A DNA stretch of 64,000 nt from JAXDMU01 sp963762435 (GCA_963762435.1 CAVXLN010000014.1:124001-188000), one strand, 5' to 3'; positions 17,401-26,292 are shown, counted from the stretch's first letter. The notes: a model not told the origin generated them from the letters alone. Program-made: numbers and translations.

Positions 17401-18024
17401 TTACTTATTAGATTTGACGAATGCAGGCTTGCCTGTTGCAGGTATCATGGCTTCCAGAAATCGAATCAAATCATCAGGCTGCCATTCTCCTGATGGCAAC
17501 TGCTCGAGGAAAATAGACAAGCGTTGCTTCGGTGCATGCATCCAGTAAAGGACCAGCTCAGGCCCTCCTGTCAAGTGATCATTGTACGAATATATCAAGC
17601 CATGACACCCAAAATACTCGAACTCTTTTATCGGCGGAACGTTTGGCTCGAAAAAATGAGTTATGTCGCTTTCAGTGATCTCAAATCCGAAACTTTTCCC
17701 GTCGATGGTTCGAGTCAAACTAAGAAGATACTCACGCTTTGTATAGTGATGCGATTTCTCGACATATCCCGTTGGAAAGGATTCATCGGCCAGCCGCAGA
17801 AAGCCGCCATAGGGTGCTACACGCGCGCCAAAATTTTCTCTGACCGGATCTGGATCAGGAGGCTGTATATCATCTGGATCTGCTGTTCCGACAATTGGGG
17901 CGCTGGAATTGATCGCACAGTTGCGCTGTTCAGCTAAGGCCCTGGAACAGGCTGGAGCTATAAGACAGATCGCTAAAGCCAGTAAGTGCACTCGCGGACA
18001 CCGGAAACTTCGACAGCGCTGCAT
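17401..18024 (-). CDS. Secreted hypothetical protein of low GC content
   Basis: Protein of 207 residues that I do not recognise. An N-terminal export signal (VHLLALAICLIAPACSRALA) ends in a possible lipobox cysteine at about residue 24 or an ALA signal-peptidase site, so it is probably periplasmic or a lipoprotein. The mature part has GFEITESDITHFFEPNVPPIKEF and ends with a short segment on a bottom-rung LPSGEWQPDDLIRFLEAM. Two sampled 60-bp rows at its 3-prime end are about 43-47% GC, far below the surroundings, which suggests recent acquisition along with the toxin-antitoxin pair. The ATG at 18024 follows a repeat element at 18068-18094. Confidence 0.7.
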   Translation of the reverse strand: MQRCRSFRCPRVHLLALAICLIAPACSRALAEQRNCAINSSAPIVGTADPDDIQPPDPDPVRENFGARVAPYGGFLRLADESFPTGYVEKSHHYTKREYLLSLTRTIDGKSFGFEITESDITHFFEPNVPPIKEFEYFGCHGLIYSYNDHLTGGPELVLYWMHAPKQRLSIFLEQLPSGEWQPDDLIRFLEAMIPATGKPAFVKSNK

Positions 18025-18067
18025 CAAATTCAAACCTCTGAAATCTCTTGCTACACCCTCACCCCGA

Positions 18068-18094
18068 CCCTCTCCCGCGTCCGGCGGGAGAGGG
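18068..18094. repeat. REP-like hairpin, family A
   Basis: Perfect 11-bp arms CCCTCTCCCGC and GCGGGAGAGGG around a 5-base loop, preceded by CACCCTCACCCCGA. Related copies lie at 20192-20228, 37566-37675 and 37891-37910. It falls between two genes transcribed leftward. Confidence 0.85.
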
Positions 18095-18104
18095 AGTTTC
18101 AAGC

Positions 18105-18539
18105 TCATGCGCTCACCAGCGGCCGAATGATCATCGCCGCCAGCGGCACCCACGACAGCCCGTAAAGCACCGAGCGGATCGCGACCAGATTGACCGTCGC
18201 CTGCACCAGCGAATGCAGCACGCGCAGGATCAGGAACGCCCAGGCGCATTCGGCATAGAAACCATCGGCGAGGCCGCCGGCCACGATGGCCAGCGCCACG
18301 GCGTAGAACACCGTCGGCGTCTCGGCGAGATGGGTGAAATTATCGGACACGCGGCGCGCTGCCGAGGGGAGCTGCTGCGAGAGGTCGCGTGCATGGGCGG
18401 CGTCCTGGGCCTTGAGGCCGGCGCGCTGCATGGCTGGCAGCCGCACGGCGGTCATCCACAGCATCATGATGAAGGTGAGCAATCCCAGCGCGAAGATCGC
18501 GTGCAGGATCGAGAGCGCCGAAGGGTCAAGGTGCGTCAT
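18105..18539 (-). CDS. MAPEG-family membrane protein
   Basis: Integral membrane protein of 144 residues with four predicted helices. It carries the family hallmark NFTHLAETPTVFYAVALAI (Asn and Glu in helix two) and a conserved RVLHSLVQ segment. MAPEG proteins are eicosanoid/glutathione-metabolism relatives; bacterial members are mostly uncharacterised. The ATG at 18539 has only weak ribosome-binding sequence nearby. It appears to be monocistronic. Confidence 0.88.
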   Translation of the reverse strand: MTHLDPSALSILHAIFALGLLTFIMMLWMTAVRLPAMQRAGLKAQDAAHARDLSQQLPSAARRVSDNFTHLAETPTVFYAVALAIVAGGLADGFYAECAWAFLILRVLHSLVQATVNLVAIRSVLYGLSWVPLAAMIIRPLVSA

Positions 18540-18714
18540 GGGGTTTCCTCTCCGCCGATGAACGGCGTTGTTGATTGGTGCCCTATCAATGCTACCAAGA
18601 TGCGTGGTCGATGACCATTCGCGGCAAACCGCCTGATGAGAATTTGGTGCCGTCTGCTAACGCCGAGCGTTGAAGAATCAAGACCTGAGCTGTCCCTATC
18701 GCGAGGACAAAATC

Positions 18715-20172
18715 ATGGCGATCGCAAACTATACTGCCCGCAAATCGCTCAAGGACCTGACGTCGAGCGCCGATGCGCATGGTTCCAAGGGCCTGTCGAA
18801 GACGCTGGGGCCCTGGTCGCTGATCAGTCTCGGCATCGGCTGCATCATCGGGGCCGGCATCTTCGTGCTGACCGGCAAGGCCGCCGCCAACTATGCGGGG
18901 CCGGCGATCGCGCTCTCCTTCGTGCTGTCCGGCGTCGCCTGCGCCTTCGTCGGCCTTTGCTATGCCGAGATGGCGGCGATGATCCCGGTGTCGGGCAGCG
19001 CCTACACCTATGCCTATGTGACCGTGGGCGAGATCTTCGCTTGGATCATCGGGTGGGATCTGATCCTCGAATATGCCATGGGGGCGTCGACGGTCGCGGT
19101 CGGCTGGTCGGGCTATTTCGTGAGCCTGCTCAAGAGTTTCGGCATCGGCATCCCGCCCCAATGGTCGGAGGCCACGGGCGAGGCGGTGACGCTCGCCGAT
19201 GGCTCGACGGCGACGGCCTTGTTCAATCTGCCGGCCGTGCTGATCGTGGCGTTGCTCACGATCCTGCTGATGCTGGGCACCAAGGAATCGACGCGCGTCA
19301 ACAATGTGATGGTGGCGTTCAAGCTGTTCGTCGTCGCGATCGTCATCGTGGTCGGCGCCTTCTATGTCCATACGGCGAACTGGACGCCGTTCCTGCCGGC
19401 CAACACCGGCGAGTTCGGCAATTTCGGCTGGAGCGGCGTGCTGCGGGGGGCGTCGGTCGTGTTCTTCGCCTATATCGGCTTCGATGCGGTCTCGACCGCG
19501 GCGCAGGAGGCGAAGAATCCGCAGCGGGACATGCCGATCGGCGTGCTGGGCTCGCTCGTCATCTGCACCGTGCTTTATATCGGCATGGCGCTGGTGATGA
19601 CCGGGATGGTGCCTTATGCGCAGCTGGGCGTGGCCGATCCGGTCGCGGTCGCGATCGATGTCACCGGCATCACCTGGCTGGCCGTCCTGGTCAAGTTCGC
19701 GGCGCTGGCGGGCCTCACCACCGTGATCTTCGTGCTGCTGTTCGGGCAGGCGCGGATCCTGTTCTCGATGTCTCAGGATCGGCTGCTGCCGCCGATGTTC
19801 AGCAAGGTGCATCCCAAGTTCCGCACACCCTTCGCCAGCCAGGCGCTGATCGGCGCCGTGGTCGCCATCATCGCCGGCACCTTCCCGATCGGGCTCTTGG
19901 GCGAGATGGTCAGCATCGGCACGCTCTTCGCCTTCCTGCTGGTCTGCCTCGCCGTGATCCATCTACGCCGCACCGCCCCTCGCCAGGGCAGGCCGTTCAA
20001 GACGCCGGGCGTGCCGTGGGTCCCGGTGTTGGGTATGGCCTTCTCGCTGCTGCTGATGCTGGGGCTGCCGCTGGCGACCTGGCTGCGCCTTTTGGTCTGG
20101 CTCGCGGTCGGGCTCGCGATCTATTTCGGCTATAGCCATCGCCACAGCCGGGTGGCGCCGGCGGGCGAGTGA
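18715..20172 (+). CDS. APC-superfamily amino-acid permease
   Basis: Inner-membrane transporter of 485 residues with about 12 helices. The substrate-binding GIGCIIGAGIFVLTG motif in helix 1 and the helix-6 sequence VVFFAYIGFDAVSTAAQEAKNPQRD place it in the cationic amino-acid transporter (CAT/YhdG-like) branch. ARILFSMSQDRLLPPMFSKVH is also family-typical. The ATG at 18715 is chosen over 18670 because GAGG is about 9 nt upstream and the family starts here. A strong stem-loop at 20201-20228 probably ends the transcript. Confidence 0.93.
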   Translation: MAIANYTARKSLKDLTSSADAHGSKGLSKTLGPWSLISLGIGCIIGAGIFVLTGKAAANYAGPAIALSFVLSGVACAFVGLCYAEMAAMIPVSGSAYTYAYVTVGEIFAWIIGWDLILEYAMGASTVAVGWSGYFVSLLKSFGIGIPPQWSEATGEAVTLADGSTATALFNLPAVLIVALLTILLMLGTKESTRVNNVMVAFKLFVVAIVIVVGAFYVHTANWTPFLPANTGEFGNFGWSGVLRGASVVFFAYIGFDAVSTAAQEAKNPQRDMPIGVLGSLVICTVLYIGMALVMTGMVPYAQLGVADPVAVAIDVTGITWLAVLVKFAALAGLTTVIFVLLFGQARILFSMSQDRLLPPMFSKVHPKFRTPFASQALIGAVVAIIAGTFPIGLLGEMVSIGTLFAFLLVCLAVIHLRRTAPRQGRPFKTPGVPWVPVLGMAFSLLLMLGLPLATWLRLLVWLAVGLAIYFGYSHRHSRVAPAGE

Positions 20173-20200
20173 CTGAGGCCGAGAGACCCACCTCACCCAA

Positions 20201-20228
20201 CCCTCTCCGCCCTGAAGGGCGGAGAGGG
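20201..20228. terminator. Strong 12-bp stem-loop between convergent genes (repeat family A variant)
   Basis: CCCTCTCCGCCC (20201-20212), loop TGAA, GGGCGGAGAGGG (20217-20228) form a perfect 12-bp stem, followed on the plus strand by a modest T-containing tract (GGCTTTC). It separates the permease gene from the convergent oxidoreductase gene and could block transcription both ways. The CACCTCACCCAA lead-in ties it to repeat family A. Confidence 0.65.
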
Positions 20229-20239
20229 CTTTCGGTCCT

Positions 20240-22567
20240 TTAAGCCTTCAGCTGCCCCGCGATCGGCAGTTGGCGGATGCGTTTGCCGGTGGCCGCGAAA
20301 ATCGCATTCAACAGGGCCGGCGGGAATGTCGCCAGGCCCGGCTCGCCGATGCCGCTCGCCGGCACCTCGTAGGGGTGCTGGACGATCTGGATGTTGGTCA
20401 GCTTCGGCGATTCATCGATGCGGATGACCTGGTAGCTGTCGAAATTGTCCTGCTGCACGCGGCCATCCTTGAAGCTGATCTCGCCATATTTGGCGAGGCT
20501 CAGCGCCATGACCGAGGCGCCTTCGAATTGCGACTTGATGCGTTCCGGATTGACGTGGAAACCGCAATCGATCGCGACATCGACGCGCGGCACGCTGAGA
20601 TTGCCCTTCTCGTCCACCTCGACCTCGACCACGGTCGCGACATAGGTCAGGAACAGGCGCAGGGCGGCGATGCCGCGGCCGCGGCCTGGGGGCAGCTTCT
20701 CGCCCCAGTTCGACTCCTGGGCGGCGAGCTCGATCACGTTGCGCAGGCGGCCCGTGTCGTTCGGATAAGTCTCGATCGGGTCGCCGTAGTTCCAGAGATC
20801 GGCCTTCAGCGACTTCGAGACATCGACCTTGCGGGCAGGGCCGATGATCTCCAGCAGAAAATCCTTCGGGTCCTTGCCCAGCTCATGCGCGATCTCGGCC
20901 ACCATGCATTGCTGGGCGAAGCCGTGCGGGATGTTGGAGACCGAGCGGAACCAGCCGATGCGGGTATGGGCCGGCGCCTTGCCGGTCTCGCAGCGGATCG
21001 CCGGGATATCGAACGGCACGTCGACCATGCTCATGCCGAGCTCGAGCGGCGCCTCGTGATCAACCCCTTCCTTGAAGCTCGACAGGATGCTGGGCGCGGT
21101 GCTGCGATGGCGCCAGCCGGTCACCTTGTTGTCCTTGTCGATGGCGGCCTCGATCCGCTCGACCGAGACGGTGTGGTAGAAATCGTGGTGGAGATCGTCC
21201 TCGCGCGTCCAGGTCACCTTGACCGGAGCGCCGAGCGCTTTCGACAGCAAGGCCGCCTCGAGCGCGAAATCGCATTTCGATTTCCGGCCGAAGGCGCCGC
21301 CCAGGAGCGTGACGTTCACCTTCACCTTATCCATCGGCAGGTCGAGCGTCTTGGCCGCATCCTCATGCGTGCCGCCCGAGCTTTGCACCGGCGCCCAGAG
21401 CTCGGCCGAGTCCGATTTCACGTCGGCCACGGCGCAGGGCGGCTCCATCGAGGCGTGGGCCAGATGCGGCAGGTAATATTCGGCGGTCACGATTTTGGCG
21501 GCGCCCTTGAGGGCGGCGTCGATATCGCCCTGATTGCGCCCGACCTCGCCGGGATTGCGCGAGCCTTCTTCGAGGAGCTTCCGGTAGGTGACGGAGTCGT
21601 AAACCTTGTTGGCGCCGTCATCCCAGACGATCTTCAGCTTGTCGCGGCCTTTGATGGCCGAGCCGGTGTTGCGCGCGATGATTGCGACGCCGCCCAGCGG
21701 CTGGAATTTCGACGGCCAGGGCCAGCCCTTGACCTCGAGCACCTTTTCCACTCCGGGCACCTTCAGCGCCTCGGTCGCATCGAAGGAGACGAGCTTGCCG
21801 CCGACCACGGGCGGCCGCGCGATGACGGCGTATTTCATGCCGGGCAGGCGGGTATCGATGCCGTAATGGGCCTTGCCGACGGTGATGTCGCGCAGATCGT
21901 AGATCTGCAGCTTGCCCTTGCCGATATATTTGAAATCCTTCTCGTCCTTGAGCGTCAGGGACGCGACGGAGGGGGTCGGCAAGGCGGCGGCATCGGCAGC
22001 GAGCTCGCCATAGCCGAGCTTCCGGCCCGAGGCGGAATGCACAACCTCGTGATTCTCGGCCTTGACGGTCGAGACATCGACATTCCAGCGCTTGGCGGCC
22101 GCCTGCTCCAGCATCTGGCGCATCGCGGCCCCGCATTGCCGCATCGGCTGCAGGAAATGGCGGATGCTGCGCGAGCCGTCGGTATCCTGGTTGCCGTATT
22201 TCTCTTCGTCGCCGGGCGCCTGGACGATCGTGACACGGGTCCAGTCGGCCTCCATCTCGTCGGCGACGATCATGGGCAGGCTGGTGCGCGGCCCCGGCCC
22301 CATCTCGGCGCGGTGGGCCACGATCGAGACGGCACCCGACGGGTCGATCGCGATGAAGACATGCGGGTCGTTGACCGTGCCGTGCGGCATGGCGCCGGCA
22401 CCAGTGGCATAGGTCGTGGCGGCGAAGGCGTGCCGGAACGGCAGCGGGGCCGAGACGACGAAGGCGCCGGCGGCGGCCAGGCCCTTCAGCAAGAAACGCC
22501 GGCTGACGTTCGTGACGGGGAAGTCGGGGGTGGCGGCGTCGCGCCGCGGATCATCGAGCGGTGTCAT
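20240..22567 (-). CDS. Molybdenum hydroxylase large subunit (IorB-like, Tat-exported)
   Basis: Molybdopterin-binding subunit of 775 residues from the xanthine-dehydrogenase family, closest in layout to isoquinoline 1-oxidoreductase beta and membrane-bound aldehyde dehydrogenases. A twin-arginine signal (SRRFLLKGLAAAGAFVVSA, about residues 22-40) implies folded export to the periplasm. GGAFGRKSKCDFALEAALLSK (substrate/cofactor loop) and GIGEPGLATFPPALLNAI near the C-terminus, with the invariant Glu, are characteristic. It lies 1 bp downstream of the 2Fe-2S subunit gene. No cytochrome subunit or XdhC-type insertase is in the operon. Confidence 0.92.
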   Translation of the reverse strand: MTPLDDPRRDAATPDFPVTNVSRRFLLKGLAAAGAFVVSAPLPFRHAFAATTYATGAGAMPHGTVNDPHVFIAIDPSGAVSIVAHRAEMGPGPRTSLPMIVADEMEADWTRVTIVQAPGDEEKYGNQDTDGSRSIRHFLQPMRQCGAAMRQMLEQAAAKRWNVDVSTVKAENHEVVHSASGRKLGYGELAADAAALPTPSVASLTLKDEKDFKYIGKGKLQIYDLRDITVGKAHYGIDTRLPGMKYAVIARPPVVGGKLVSFDATEALKVPGVEKVLEVKGWPWPSKFQPLGGVAIIARNTGSAIKGRDKLKIVWDDGANKVYDSVTYRKLLEEGSRNPGEVGRNQGDIDAALKGAAKIVTAEYYLPHLAHASMEPPCAVADVKSDSAELWAPVQSSGGTHEDAAKTLDLPMDKVKVNVTLLGGAFGRKSKCDFALEAALLSKALGAPVKVTWTREDDLHHDFYHTVSVERIEAAIDKDNKVTGWRHRSTAPSILSSFKEGVDHEAPLELGMSMVDVPFDIPAIRCETGKAPAHTRIGWFRSVSNIPHGFAQQCMVAEIAHELGKDPKDFLLEIIGPARKVDVSKSLKADLWNYGDPIETYPNDTGRLRNVIELAAQESNWGEKLPPGRGRGIAALRLFLTYVATVVEVEVDEKGNLSVPRVDVAIDCGFHVNPERIKSQFEGASVMALSLAKYGEISFKDGRVQQDNFDSYQVIRIDESPKLTNIQIVQHPYEVPASGIGEPGLATFPPALLNAIFAATGKRIRQLPIAGQLKA

Positions 22568-22568
22568 C

Positions 22569-23021
22569 TCACGCCCCCGTCGAAGCGAGGCGCACGGCGG
22601 CCTGGATGCGCTGATAGCAGCCGCATCGACAGATATTGCCGGACATGGAGGAGAGGATCTCGTCGTCGGAGGGATGCGGCGTCTGTTTGAGCAAGGCGGC
22701 CGCCTGCATGATCTGGCCGGCCTGGCAGTAGCCGCATTGCGGTACGCTCAATTCGCGCCAGGCCTTCTGCACCGGATGATCGCCATCGGGATGGAGGCCT
22801 TCGATGGTCACGATCTCGTGCCCGGCCGCATCGCCGGCCGTGACGGCGCAGGAGCGGGTCGCATCGCCGTCGAGATGCACGGTGCAGGCGCCGCACAAGG
22901 CCTCGCCGCAGCCGAATTTGGTGCCGGTCAAGCCGATCTCGTCGCGGATGACCCACAAGAGCGGCACGTCGGGATCGCCGTCGTAGCTCCAATCCTTGCC
23001 GTTGACGCGTAACGTGATCAT
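22569..23021 (-). CDS. Molybdenum hydroxylase 2Fe-2S subunit (IorA-like)
   Basis: Electron-transfer subunit of 150 residues with two 2Fe-2S clusters: plant-type ligands in GTKFGCGEALCGACTVHLDG and the distal Cys at RSC, plus the helical domain QCGYCQAGQIMQ and GNICRCGCY. The ATG at 23021 has GGGGAGAGG directly upstream; the longer frame to 23189 reads through the neighbouring gene gap. It has no signal peptide of its own, so it probably hitchhikes with the Tat-exported large subunit, as in Ior-type enzymes. Confidence 0.94.
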   Translation of the reverse strand: MITLRVNGKDWSYDGDPDVPLLWVIRDEIGLTGTKFGCGEALCGACTVHLDGDATRSCAVTAGDAAGHEIVTIEGLHPDGDHPVQKAWRELSVPQCGYCQAGQIMQAAALLKQTPHPSDDEILSSMSGNICRCGCYQRIQAAVRLASTGA

Positions 23022-23166
23022 GCCCCTCTCCCCGGGAATAGGGCGGCCCGGCGAGGGGCGGCCGTGGCGGAAGGCGCTTGGTTCGGGGGCGAGCTTAGCC
23101 CAAAGCCTCGGGTGCGGGGAGCCGCAAAAGGAAGCGGGGCGTCGAAGCGCCCCGCTGTCGTGATCA

Positions 23167-23904
23167 TCAATATTGCGCGACACCACCATCGACCGTGAGC
23201 TCGATGCCCGTGATGTAGGCGCTCTCGTCGGAGGCCAGGAAAACCGCGGCTTGGCCGATATCGAGCGGCGCGCCGAGACGGCCCAAGGGAATGCGCTCGA
23301 TGAGGCCGGTCTGCTGGGATTCGCTCATCAGGTTAGCGAGGCCTGGTGTCACGATATGGCCCGGGCTCAGCACATTGACGCGGATGCCGGTGCCCTTGAG
23401 GTCGAGGATCCAGCTGCGCGCGAAGGAGCGCACCGCCGCCTTGGTGGCATTGTAGACCGAGAAGGACGGGATGCCGATCGAGGCGGCGATCGAGCCGTTC
23501 AGGATGACCGAGGCGCCCTTGGACAGGAGCGGCAAGGCCTTCTGCACGGCGAAGAGCAGGCCGCGTACATTGGTGCTGAAGGTCTGGTCGAAATGCGCCT
23601 CGGTGATCTGGCCGAGCGTGCCGAACTCGTAGAAGCCGGCATTGACGAAGAGCACGTCGATGCGGCCGGCCTTCTCCTTCACCACGGCATAGAGCCGGTC
23701 GAGATCGGCGAGGCTGGCGGCATCGGCCTGGATGGCCGTGGCGCCATGGCCGATCTCGGCCACCGCCTTGTCGAGCTCGGCCTGGCGGCGGCCGGTGATG
23801 AAGACGGTAGCCCCCTCCTCGGCGAAGCGCTTGGCGGTGCCGAGGCCGATGCCGGCGCTGCCGCCGGTGACGATGGCGATCTTGCCCTCGAGTTTCTGGG
23901 ACAT
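23167..23904 (-). CDS. SDR-family oxidoreductase
   Basis: Classical short-chain dehydrogenase of 245 residues. The NAD(P)-binding TGGSAGIG (about 14-21), the NAG motif (VNAGFYEFG), the catalytic Ser (NGSIAAS) and the YNATK catalytic pair are present, and the C-terminal ITGIELTVDGG closes the fold. ITGRRQ after strand 2 favours NADPH. It sits 18 bp downstream of the peroxiredoxin-like gene and probably shares its transcript, under the divergent LysR regulator. Confidence 0.93.
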   Translation of the reverse strand: MSQKLEGKIAIVTGGSAGIGLGTAKRFAEEGATVFITGRRQAELDKAVAEIGHGATAIQADAASLADLDRLYAVVKEKAGRIDVLFVNAGFYEFGTLGQITEAHFDQTFSTNVRGLLFAVQKALPLLSKGASVILNGSIAASIGIPSFSVYNATKAAVRSFARSWILDLKGTGIRVNVLSPGHIVTPGLANLMSESQQTGLIERIPLGRLGAPLDIGQAAVFLASDESAYITGIELTVDGGVAQY

Positions 23905-23922
23905 GATGGATTTCCTGTCGGG

Positions 23923-24600
23923 TCAGGCGGCGCGCTGGGCTTTGAGCGCGTCCAGCACGGGCAAGAGCTCGGACGGATCCGGGCGCTGCGTGTAGTCGGG
24001 ATTGATCTCGGCATAGGCGATGGTGCCGTCGGGCCGGATGACGAAGCGGGCCGGCATCGGCAGCGTCCAGGACGGGTCGTCATTGAAGGACGGCAGGTCG
24101 TTCTTGAAGCCCTTATAGAGCTCGACCAGATAGTCCGGGAGCTCGAAGCGGAGCCCGAAGGCCGCCGCGACCTCGCCCTTGGCATCGCTCAGGATCGGGA
24201 AGCTCAGGCTGTTCTGGCGCACCGATTTGCGGCTGTTGGGTGCCGTCTGCGGCGAGATCGCCACGACATTGGCACCGCGCGCCTTGATCTCGGGCAGGGC
24301 CGCCTGGATCGCCTGCAGCTCCATGTTGCAATAGGGGCACCAGACGCCGCGATAGAAGGTCAGCACCAGCGGGCCTTGAGCGAGGAGGGCCGCGGAGCTG
24401 ACTGGATTACTCTCGGGATCGTTGAGCGTGAAGGATGGGGCGTGATCGCCGGCCTGCTTGGCGCGGCCGGCCTGGCCGGAAGCGATCAGCTCGGCGGTGG
24501 CGCGATGCATGATCTCGATGACCGCGGAGGGCGCGTTGTAAGGCGGCTTGCCGGCTTCGAAATCGGCCTTGAAGGTATCGAGGCGGTCTTGCAGCGACAT
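23923..24600 (-). CDS. Peroxiredoxin-like (AhpC/TSA) protein
   Basis: Thioredoxin-fold protein of 225 residues. The redox motif is CPYC (C88, C91) in FYRGVWCPYCNMEL, a CxxC arrangement seen in the peroxiredoxin-like family. An N-terminal helical extension of about 50 residues precedes the thioredoxin fold, and ISPQT and PARFVIRPDGTIAYAEINPDYTQR are family hallmarks. It may reduce peroxides or act as a disulfide reductase. The ATG at 24600 is taken because the frame beyond it has no family similarity and crosses the LysR promoter. It is divergent from lysR. Confidence 0.92.
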   Translation of the reverse strand: MSLQDRLDTFKADFEAGKPPYNAPSAVIEIMHRATAELIASGQAGRAKQAGDHAPSFTLNDPESNPVSSAALLAQGPLVLTFYRGVWCPYCNMELQAIQAALPEIKARGANVVAISPQTAPNSRKSVRQNSLSFPILSDAKGEVAAAFGLRFELPDYLVELYKGFKNDLPSFNDDPSWTLPMPARFVIRPDGTIAYAEINPDYTQRPDPSELLPVLDALKAQRAA

Positions 24601-24684
24601 GTCATCTCTCCTTTTTTGGACGGCCCGTGATTGGGCCTGGGGAGAAGATGATCTCTGCGCGGGATAGCGGGTAGACGAAGAGTT

Positions 24685-24701
24685 CGTATCTGATTTATAC
24701 G
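24685..24701. promoter_or_regulatory. Candidate LysR-type operator
   Basis: CGTAT-N7-ATACG, a dyad containing a T-N11-A core, lies in the 109-bp divergent gap 9 bp before the lysR start; a third CGTAT follows at 24707-24711. Position and form suit autoregulation plus control of the peroxiredoxin-SDR unit. Confidence 0.5.
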
Positions 24702-24709
24702 CTGAACGT

Positions 24710-25597
24710 ATGAGTGATCGGCTGCTCGAGCTTACTGCCTTCGTCCGCGCGGCCGAGACCGGCAGCTTCTCGCGCGTGGCCCGGGAGCTTGGCCTTTCGC
24801 AGCCTTCGGTCTCGCGCATGGTGGCGGGGCTCGAGGCGCGGCTGGGCGTCAAGCTGCTGCTGCGGACGACGCGGCAGGTGACGCTGACCGATGCCGGTGC
24901 CGTCTTCCTCGACCGCGCGCGGCAGATCCTGGCCGATCTCGGCGAGGCCGAGGATGCGGCGCGCGGGGCGGATAGTTTGCGCGGCGTGCTGCGCGTTGCC
25001 CTTTCGGGCGCCTTCGGCATCCGCGAGGTGATCCCGCGCCTGCCGCCATTCCTGGCCCGGCACGAGACGCTCAAGCTCGAGCTTCTGATCTCGGACCGGC
25101 AGGAGGATCTCGTGGCCGAGGGGGTCGATATGGCGCTGAGGCTCGGGCGCCTCGCCGATTCAGGCTTCGGCGCCAGGCGGCTCGGCACGGCGCCGCGCTT
25201 CGTCGTGGCCGCCCCCTCCTATCTCGCCCGGCGCGGCACGCCCTTAAGCCCGGCCGATCTCGCCGGGCATGATTGCATCACCGGCCCGGGGTCGTCGGGG
25301 CAGCAGGGCTGGCAGTTCCGGCGCGCCGGGACCAGCGCCTCCGTCGCGGTCGAAGGGCGGGTTCAGGCAGCCTCGGCCGACGGCGTCATCGCCTGCGTCA
25401 AGGCCGGGCTCGGCCTCGCCATCGCGTCCCTCTGGATGTGCCGGGCCGAGCTCGCGGCGGGGCTGGTGGTGCCGATCCTCGAAAGCTACGCGCTCGACCC
25501 GGTCGAGGTGCATGCCGTCTACCCGGCCGGGCGCCGCCCATCGCTCAAGGTGAAGGCTTTTTCCGACTATCTGGCGGGCGAGCTGGCGGCGGCGTAG
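24710..25597 (+). CDS. LysR-family transcriptional regulator
   Basis: Regulator of 295 residues. The N-terminal winged helix-turn-helix is unmistakable (AAETGSFSRVARELGLSQPSVSRMVAGLEARLG, about 15-47). A linker helix and a periplasmic-binding-protein-like effector domain with two lobes follow (LELLISDRQEDLVAEGVDMALRLG). The architecture resembles the single-effector group acting on the divergent neighbour. The likely target is the peroxiredoxin-SDR operon, suggesting control by a redox or quinone-like signal, though this is inference. Confidence 0.94.
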   Translation: MSDRLLELTAFVRAAETGSFSRVARELGLSQPSVSRMVAGLEARLGVKLLLRTTRQVTLTDAGAVFLDRARQILADLGEAEDAARGADSLRGVLRVALSGAFGIREVIPRLPPFLARHETLKLELLISDRQEDLVAEGVDMALRLGRLADSGFGARRLGTAPRFVVAAPSYLARRGTPLSPADLAGHDCITGPGSSGQQGWQFRRAGTSASVAVEGRVQAASADGVIACVKAGLGLAIASLWMCRAELAAGLVVPILESYALDPVEVHAVYPAGRRPSLKVKAFSDYLAGELAAA

Positions 25598-25623
25598 AGG
25601 GAGAAGCTAATCAGGCTTAGCAC

Positions 25624-26226
25624 TCAGCGCGTGCCCTTGGTTTTCCGACGCGGATGGATCGTTTCGCCGCGCGCCAGCATGTCCACCAACTCCGCGATCT
25701 TGGCAGCGCGCCTCTCCGGCGTCCGAGCTTGTTGAACGCGGTAGATCACGGCGAACCGGTTCGCGGCGTCCAACCTATCGAACAGCGCCCGAGCCGAGGG
25801 GAGCGCATCCAAGGCGGCTTCGAGATCGGGGGCAGGTTCGGCTTCCGACTGGCGCGCATAGGCCCGGTCCCAGCGCCCGTCGGCTTTTGCGCGATCGACT
25901 TGGACTTGACCTTCCGGCTTCATCCTTCCGTCTGCGATCAGCCGTTCAGCACGCTCCCTATTGGCTTGAGACCAGGGGCTCGCAGGCCGGCGCGGCGTGA
26001 AACGGGTCTTGAAGTAGAGATCATCGACCCGGCCAAGCTGGCCGTCGATCCAACCATAGGCGAGCGCGCAATCGATTGCCTCGGTCTTGGCGATGGTTTG
26101 TTCAAGCGCGCCCTGCTTGGCGAAACGAAGCCATGCGCCCTCAGCACCCGCGGTCTGGCCGGCTAGCCAGGCCTCGAACGCACTGCGGTCGATGAAGGTG
26201 AGGAGCGGGAGGGGGGCTTTGGCCAT
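25624..26226 (-). CDS. YdeI/OmpD-associated family protein
   Basis: Protein of 200 residues with the N-terminal YdeI block (SAFEAWLAGQTAGAEGAWLRFAK, then AIDCALAYGWIDGQLGRVD) and a C-terminal helical part RFAVIYRVQQARTPERRAAKIAELVDMLARGE. Family members in enterobacteria influence resistance to cationic peptides, but the molecular function is not established. It converges with lysR, leaving 26 bp between stops, and seems monocistronic. Confidence 0.85.
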   Translation of the reverse strand: MAKAPLPLLTFIDRSAFEAWLAGQTAGAEGAWLRFAKQGALEQTIAKTEAIDCALAYGWIDGQLGRVDDLYFKTRFTPRRPASPWSQANRERAERLIADGRMKPEGQVQVDRAKADGRWDRAYARQSEAEPAPDLEAALDALPSARALFDRLDAANRFAVIYRVQQARTPERRAAKIAELVDMLARGETIHPRRKTKGTR

Positions 26227-26292
26227 ATGGAGAGCATCAGTCCGCGCCGGATCAGGAGCAAGCCCCGTGCCGATCTCAAGGGTCCGACTGCC

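Noticed and set aside
20270..22690. Plus-strand open frame of about 800 codons opposite the molybdenum hydroxylase genes
   Set aside because: It is an antisense shadow of IorB, which has a Tat signal and family motifs on the minus strand.
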